Origin: Euperipatoides rowelli
Lineage: Eukaryota > Onychophora > Udeonychophora > Euonychophora > Peripatopsidae
DNA: 11,026 nucleotides
Reading direction: 5' to 3' (one strand)
NCBI GenBank assembly: GCA_003024985.2
Contig: PXIH01S0009171.1
Shown one piece after another: positions 7,367 through 11,026 of the stretch (positions are counted from its first letter, which is position 1; each line of letters begins with the position of its first letter). A program made the position numbers and the translations under genes. The notes beneath the pieces are model-generated. The model made no database searches and was not told the DNA's origin. It saw nothing but the letters and a program-made list of their open reading frames with translations.

Positions 7367-8242
7367 TTGCATCTTATTGAAAAATAGGATGAAACATCAT
7401 ACAGCCCTATATGAAACAAATAAACCATGAATAAAACCACTATTACAAAACTAAATTAAAGTACTTAATTTGCATTGACTATTGCTTCTTGATCCAATCA
7501 GTACTTTTTTATAATCCATTAATAACAAGTCTTTTAGAATAAAATAATATGTCATATTCTGCTAATCCAGCTTTAAGATTTTTGAATTTCTGTAGTTCCA
7601 AATTGTATAGTATTTTTGGTGTTTGTAAACGACAACAAATAACATTGCCAGCATGATTTCAGGTTTGAATATTTTTTTTACATATTTACTGCATTTATTT
7701 TGAAAATATAAAATATTTTAATCACAGCACATTTAGTAAAGAAAATAATCTCAGATGCATCTTCCATTTTGCATAAACTTAATCTAGAATCATTTGACCT
7801 AAGAATGTATCTTTTTACCAACATAGTCATATTCGTAATACATTTTTTTTGCAATTTAAAAAAGAAATTATACAACTTTGCACTAAAATTAAAATTTTCC
7901 AAATCTTTCAAAATTACTTTATTTTTTATGTTTAAATAAATCTATTTACAATACATGTACATCATAATAAGTATAAAACCATATTAACAAATCAGTGCCA
8001 ATTACAGAATAAATCATGAACAATAGCAGAACCATTAATATAACATTTTATATAGAAAATATATAAAAGTCATAATAACAACTTTCTGGAAACTTTATCT
8101 GAAATGGCCATTTCATGCCATTTGAAACAATTAAAAAATGCCTTAACCTCATGTAAAAATTTTAACTTGTTTTAAGTTGACTTTCCCTCTATTGTATAAT
8201 AAATCAATACCCAAATCTCTCCATACTTTGCCTGATAGACTG
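7367..8242. other. AT-rich stretch, no supported gene
   Basis: The only longer frame is minus 7678-7911 (77 codons), rich in Phe, Ile, Lys and Asn as expected by chance at this A+T, with no motif I recognise. I see no repeat boundaries. The five bases next to the LTR (TTGCA, 7367-7371) would be the target duplication, but the partner is lost with the 3' end. Confidence 0.4.
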
Positions 8243-8520
8243 TTATTTAAGTGTCATAAGCATGTCTAAGACATTGTTAGGGAAACCTTTAGATTGGTGT
8301 GCTTTCAAATTAGCATTTTTTACTAAGAGCTTCCTGATAGCACTCAAAACACCTTTTCTTTAATAAGCTGGTAGAGTGTTGTTGATCTCTAGTCCCACAA
8401 TGGTTCATTCTTTTCGGTGGGGTATGCCCAGCCCCATCTAGTGACTGCTAAATTGGCATTAAACTCTTCAACATATTTCAAAAGCTTTGTATGTGGTGAT
8501 ATATTTACTATTGATGTTGG
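8243..8520 (-). pseudogene. Possible decayed coding segment, family unknown
   Basis: Minus-strand 8520-8392 is open for 43 codons and includes LLKYVEEFNANLAVTRWGWA followed by a YPTEKNEPLWD stretch. A one-base step then continues as LEINNTLPAY, an in-frame TAA (8360-8362) and 38 more open codons containing RKGVLSAIRKLLVKNANLKA and ending MLMTLK at a TAA (8243-8245). The composition (Trp, Gly, Glu, Asp, Pro) and locally higher GC are unlike the chance frames nearby. The second half looks like an amphipathic helical repeat of ARM/HEAT style. I do not recognise the family. Runs of this length do occur by chance in such AT-rich DNA, so this is tentative. Confidence 0.35.
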
Positions 8521-8839
8521 TTAGGGGTGACAAGATGGAGAGAAAGGTGATGCTTTCTTACAATGTCTGCCAAAATTTTAACACTATATTTAGTTAATAC
8601 AGCCTTTAGCTAGATTTATATAAACAGAGAGAGAGAAAAAGATCTGAAGTTCCTTTTTTAGAGGCTCATAACTCTCTTGTAATGAGATCTGCATATCTAT
8701 ACAAGGAACCTAACTCATTGGAATCACATAAAATTTTTCAAACATTATGAGTTATTTTGAGTTATGTGAAAAAAATAAATCTTCTATCACTTCTATTCCT
8801 ATTAAATTTGAAATAGTTTTGGCTACTTTGCTTACATGT
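8521..8839. other. AT-rich spacer left of the SINE
   Basis: No gene, RNA or repeat boundary is supported. It contains a short GA-rich run at 8625-8640. A minus-strand frame at about 8590-8505 (containing ILADIVRKHHLSLHLVTPNQ) may extend the coding-like relic at 8243-8520 with a frameshift, but the support is weak. Confidence 0.3.
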
Positions 8840-8962
8840 CAAAATGGTCATTAAATATATTTTATGGTTACTTAAATTACACTTATAATTGACTATAATA
8901 TATGATTGAAACACTAAATACAGGTTCTTTTGATGTTACAAGGGCAGCGTACTTGGAAAAAC

Positions 8963-9064
8963 CCGAGGCGAGCTGTTAAAGCTAGGGAAAAAAACATTCC
9001 TTAACTGCCCAAGCCGAGGCGAGCTGTTAAAGCTAGGGAAAAAACCATTCCTTAACTGCCCAAG
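8963..9064. repeat. 51-bp direct tandem duplication inside the SINE body
   Basis: Copy 1 (8963-9013) and copy 2 (9014-9064) start CCGAGGCGAGCTGTTAAAGC and end AACTGCCCAAG. They differ at one position (seven As then C versus six As then CC). A third start of the word (CCGAGCGCG at 9065) leads into the tRNA-like head, where the B box lies. The high identity implies a recent duplication or a fixed feature of the family. Confidence 0.9.
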
Positions 9065-9066
9065 CC

Positions 9067-9140
9067 GAGCGCGAACCTGTACACCTCAGCATATGCCTTC
9101 GGTTCATCAAGCGGAAGTGAATCCGCTCGACCACGGAACC
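9067..9140 (-). other. tRNA-like head of the SINE with pol III A and B boxes
   Basis: The A box TGGTCGAGCGG is intact (9133-9123). The B box GGTTCGCGCTC matches the GGTTCRANNCC consensus in its first half only. The 5' GGTTCCG cannot pair properly with the sequence after the B box as an acceptor stem, so this is a tRNA-derived promoter rather than a working tRNA gene. It would drive RNA polymerase III transcription leftward through the SINE. Confidence 0.72.
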
Positions 9141-9216
9141 AAAACAAAATGGTCATTAAATAACATATAAAGACTTAAGGTTTGCATCCCAAAATTTGAG
9201 ACTCTTGAGTAATTTT

Positions 9217-9784
9217 ATGTGCTTAACTAAATTCCCAGTAGACTAACGTTAGCTATTGCTTTATCATAATCACATGAATTTTTTAAGATGTTTTGATACC
9301 ATTTAGATAGTGTTTTAAGATCAGTATTATCTCCAAGGTGGATAAATTCTGCAATCTTGAAAAAAAAAAATTAATTACATATCTTGTTCTAATCTTGGGC
9401 TGAAAAAAAAAAAATTGTGAAAACTTTACAATCAAGTATTTTTCCTGAACATTAATCATGAATCCAGCAGAACTTCTGGAATTCTAAAGACCAGTGCTGC
9501 CATCATGTGGCTGTCTCCATAGGGACCTATAAAACATTTTAAAATGCTGATGAAAAACATTTAGCTCTACCTGGACTTACTAATCTGTCAATAAAATACC
9601 TGGAATGACTAAATAATTTATTTGAATAAAATCATTTTCCTTATTAAAATCTGCATTTATTAATAAAATAAACAATTGATCATCAATGTTATTCATCACC
9701 AAAATATGTTCCAATTAAATTTGCAATATTTTCTACATAATATTTAGATAATCCAATTAAGCTTAGTGCATTCGGGCTCAATCA
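9217..9784 (-). pseudogene. Possible decayed coding or exon fragments, family unknown
   Basis: Several minus-strand stretches read like protein. Bases 9781-9692 contain ALSLIGLSKYYVENIANLIG. Bases 9687-9583 are open for 35 codons, with DDQLFILLINADFNKE. Bases 9533-9464 include PYGDSHMMAALVFRIPEVLL. Bases 9358-9227 are open for 43 codons, with AEFIHLGDNTDLKTLSKWYQ, ending at TAG. The last one follows an 11-T tract and CAAG, which resembles a splice acceptor, and TTTTATAG precedes the third. They could be exons of a gene that also includes 8243-8520, one frameshifted intronless relic, or chance frames. I recognise no family. Homopolymer tracts of 11 and 12 As (9360-9370, 9403-9414) break any single frame. 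Confidence 0.28.
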
Positions 9785-10031
9785 TGAATATAGTGTTTAA
9801 AAAATCATTTTCATTTCAACCAAAAACCATTTCAATTACCCACTTTCTTTAAAACGTCACAACGTTAATAATTTATTAAAATATTTTAATTATTTTAATA
9901 ATAAATTTCCACCAATACTAAATATGCAGGAAAGAAATAGTCTAATATGCATTAATTAATATAAACAGGTATTTCAAATATTGATTTATGCTTGAATCCC
10001 CATCATTAAGCTACTATTTTAATGAAGTGTT
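9785..10031. other. AT-rich spacer, no gene seen
   Basis: This stretch has stops in all frames and simple A/T content. It contains an inverted AT motif around 9870-9905 (ATTATTAAAA and TTTTAATAAT type words). Nothing further can be supported. Confidence 0.35.
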
Positions 10032-10142
10032 TGACACAAATATAGCATTTTAATTGGTCTGGTAAAACTTTGTATATACTAATCCAATGAACTATATGAC
10101 ACAAATGCTGGCTTTTAATTGGTTCTTGGGCTTGAAAACTTT
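10032..10142. repeat. Two imperfect direct repeats, 65 bp apart, carrying CCAAT words
   Basis: TGACACAAAT followed by TTTTAATTGGT occurs at 10032-10058 and 10097-10123 with a diverged 6-base middle. Both copies are followed by a related AAAACTTT word. ATTGG (CCAAT on the minus strand) is at 10053-10057 and 10118-10122, with further CCAAT words on the plus strand at 10083 and 10158. It could be a tandem duplication or a promoter-like block for a leftward transcript; only the repeat itself is directly visible. Confidence 0.5.
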
Positions 10143-10227
10143 TCTCTTATTTATTCACCAATAAATATAAATTATCATTTTATTATTATTCACTTAGGCC
10201 TACTGTAGGCTATATACTTGTCTTTAA

Positions 10228-10977
10228 TTATTGTATTGGCGCAACAGAGAGATGTATTGTCAAAGTTGTAGCCAGAATTTTATATAAATTCTTTTCTTGT
10301 TGTGTTTTAGTGGTACTAACTATTGTTGTAGTTTTCCCCTTTTTATTAAATACATCATAAATTCTATAACTTAAGAAAATTAAAAATATCAAAACCTCCC
10401 AACGGCAAAAAATATCATTAACAATAATGTAAATGTAGAAAGACACTTTTACAAATATGTTAAAATTAATTTTCACAAAATAACAAGATGCTGTGTTATT
10501 CAAGTCATTTGAAATTGGAATTGCTTTGTTAACTTCAATAGCTTGCATATTAAAAAGTAATCCCAAAACCACCAACACACAAAGTAATGCTATAGTGTTT
10601 TTTTTCTGTCCAAACATTTTCATTTTCATTGCGTGGCAAACTGCAATATATCTTTCAAGTGTAATGGCACAGGTTATCAAAGCATTTGTGTTTATACAGG
10701 TAAAATATAGAAACATTAGAAGTTTGGTCCTTATGAAAGTCCCTATCGGTAAACAGTAAATATTATGCAAGTAGCTACCAACAACTTCTCCAAAAAAGGC
10801 AAAAGTAAGACCTAATATATCAGTGATGCTATTAGCTTTGAGATATGTGTAAGTAGTTGCATTCATTTTTGGACTTGTCAATACAGCAGGCTAAGAATGT
10901 TGCCGATTAAACCAAATGTTATGAAAATTGGTCCTCCAATCATGATCATGCAATCTATTTAACATATACTCTGTCAT
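10228..10977 (-). pseudogene. Rhodopsin-like (class A) GPCR, frameshifted and lacking TM7
   Basis: The main frame (10881-10228, 217 codons) has TM2 with the conserved Asp (NSITDILGL, residue 21), the TM3 Cys (43), ERYIAVCHAMK in place of DRY (E76-R77-Y78), a TM4-like hydrophobic block, the ECL2 Cys (133), a TM5-like segment and a Lys-rich third loop leading into TM6. It ends at TAA inside TM6, so TM7 and the tail are missing. The first codon is TTG and not a real start. TM1 (FGLIGNILSLL, with the conserved Asn) lies upstream in another frame (10949-10878), joined by a one-base shift near 10881-10886. An ATG at 10977 opens a likely N-terminus in a third frame. The conserved TM4 Trp and TM5 Pro are also absent. 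The style resembles invertebrate neuropeptide (FMRFamide-like) receptors; the ligand is unknown. Intronless in this window. Confidence 0.82.
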
Positions 10978-11026
10978 TTCTAGGTGGTCATGTGTTGTAT
11001 TTATTGACCTGTATAAATATATATAT
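10978..11026. other. Right edge, AT-rich with a TATA-like run
   Basis: The last bases hold a TATAAATATATATAT run (11011-11026 on the plus strand, also TATA-like on the minus strand). It lies about 35-50 bases upstream of the likely GPCR N-terminus on the minus strand. It could be a relic promoter or simple repeat sequence; the window ends too soon to say. Confidence 0.25.

Larger units (their letters stand above)
8858..9144 (-). mobile_element. tRNA-headed SINE with 18-bp target-site duplications
   Basis: CAAAATGGTCATTAAATA occurs exactly at 8840-8857 and 9145-9162, enclosing 287 bp. Read on the minus strand the insert starts GGTTCCGTGGTCGAGCGG (9140-9123), which contains a perfect RNA polymerase III A box (TGGTCGAGCGG, 9133-9123). 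A B-box-like GGTTCGCGCTC follows (9077-9067), 45 nt further on. This tRNA-like head of about 75 nt resembles tRNA-Ser or tRNA-Leu. Next come a body with two 51-bp repeats, then an AT-rich 3' part of about 100 bp ending ATAAAATA. SINEs are copied by a partner LINE; the exact duplications suggest a fairly young insertion. The family is not one I can name. Confidence 0.85.
8840..9162. repeat. 18-bp target-site duplication flanking the SINE
   Basis: The word CAAAATGGTCATTAAATA at 8840-8857 recurs without mismatch at 9145-9162. The bases just outside differ, so the duplication length is 18. It sets the SINE ends and shows that the AT-rich 3' portion belongs to the element. Confidence 0.88.

Noticed and set aside
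7678-7911. 77-codon minus-strand open frame
   Set aside because: Rich in Phe, Ile, Asn and Lys as expected by chance, with no domain motif and no conserved neighbour.
9067-9140. Functional tRNA gene
   Set aside because: The acceptor stem does not close and the B box is degenerate; flanking target duplications show it is the head of a SINE.
10493-10759. 88-codon plus-strand open frame
   Set aside because: It is the antisense shadow of the GPCR transmembrane region.
8243-10977. An endogenous large DNA virus segment carrying a GPCR
   Set aside because: Considered because intronless frames and a GPCR lie together, but no viral core gene is recognisable and the GPCR looks like an ordinary animal receptor.

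Overview
The window looks like nuclear DNA from a multicellular animal, probably an AT-rich invertebrate. It has no bacterial operons or ribosome binding sites. It holds the start of a cellular gene in a promoter with housekeeping-type motifs, a decayed Ty3/Gypsy LTR retrotransposon, a tRNA-headed SINE, a poly(A)-tailed retro-insertion and an apparently intronless class A GPCR relic. I cannot name the species; a marine invertebrate such as a mollusc or cnidarian is a guess. Every protein-like signal I could support lies on the minus strand.

Left part (1-4050). The first 145 bases carry the start of a minus-strand gene running off the left edge: an ATG in a strong context, 48 open codons, and YY1-like and NRF1-like motifs at the start codon. 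Bases ~560-1210 are a degenerate tandem array of ~107-126 bp units that repeat YY1-like, ETS-like and nuclear-receptor-like words. The rest up to ~4050 is AT-rich sequence with no gene I can support, apart from a 13-bp perfect hairpin at 2931-2964.

Middle (4050-7366). A degraded Ty3/Gypsy element lies on the minus strand. Reading from its 5' end (high coordinates) it has a 148-bp LTR with TGTTGT...ACAACA ends, an adjacent primer binding site resembling the 3' end of tRNA-Leu, a leader with eleven 14-bp repeats, gag, a zinc-knuckle remnant, an aspartic protease with LDTGA, a reverse transcriptase with YFDD, and RNase H. Integrase and the 3' LTR are missing. Stops and frameshifts break every domain. 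The RT is further split by a 208-bp poly(A)-tailed insertion flanked by a 15-bp target-site duplication.

Right part (7367-11026). A 287-bp minus-strand SINE lies between exact 18-bp target-site duplications and contains a near-perfect 51-bp tandem duplication. On both sides of it are short protein-like minus-strand stretches of unknown identity, which may be decayed coding DNA. A pair of 65-bp-spaced CCAAT-containing repeats precedes a rhodopsin-like GPCR pseudogene at the right edge, which has at least two frameshifts and lacks TM7.

There is no evidence that these parts work together as one system. The window reads as the 5' flank of one gene followed by intergenic DNA built from layered transposon insertions and gene relics.
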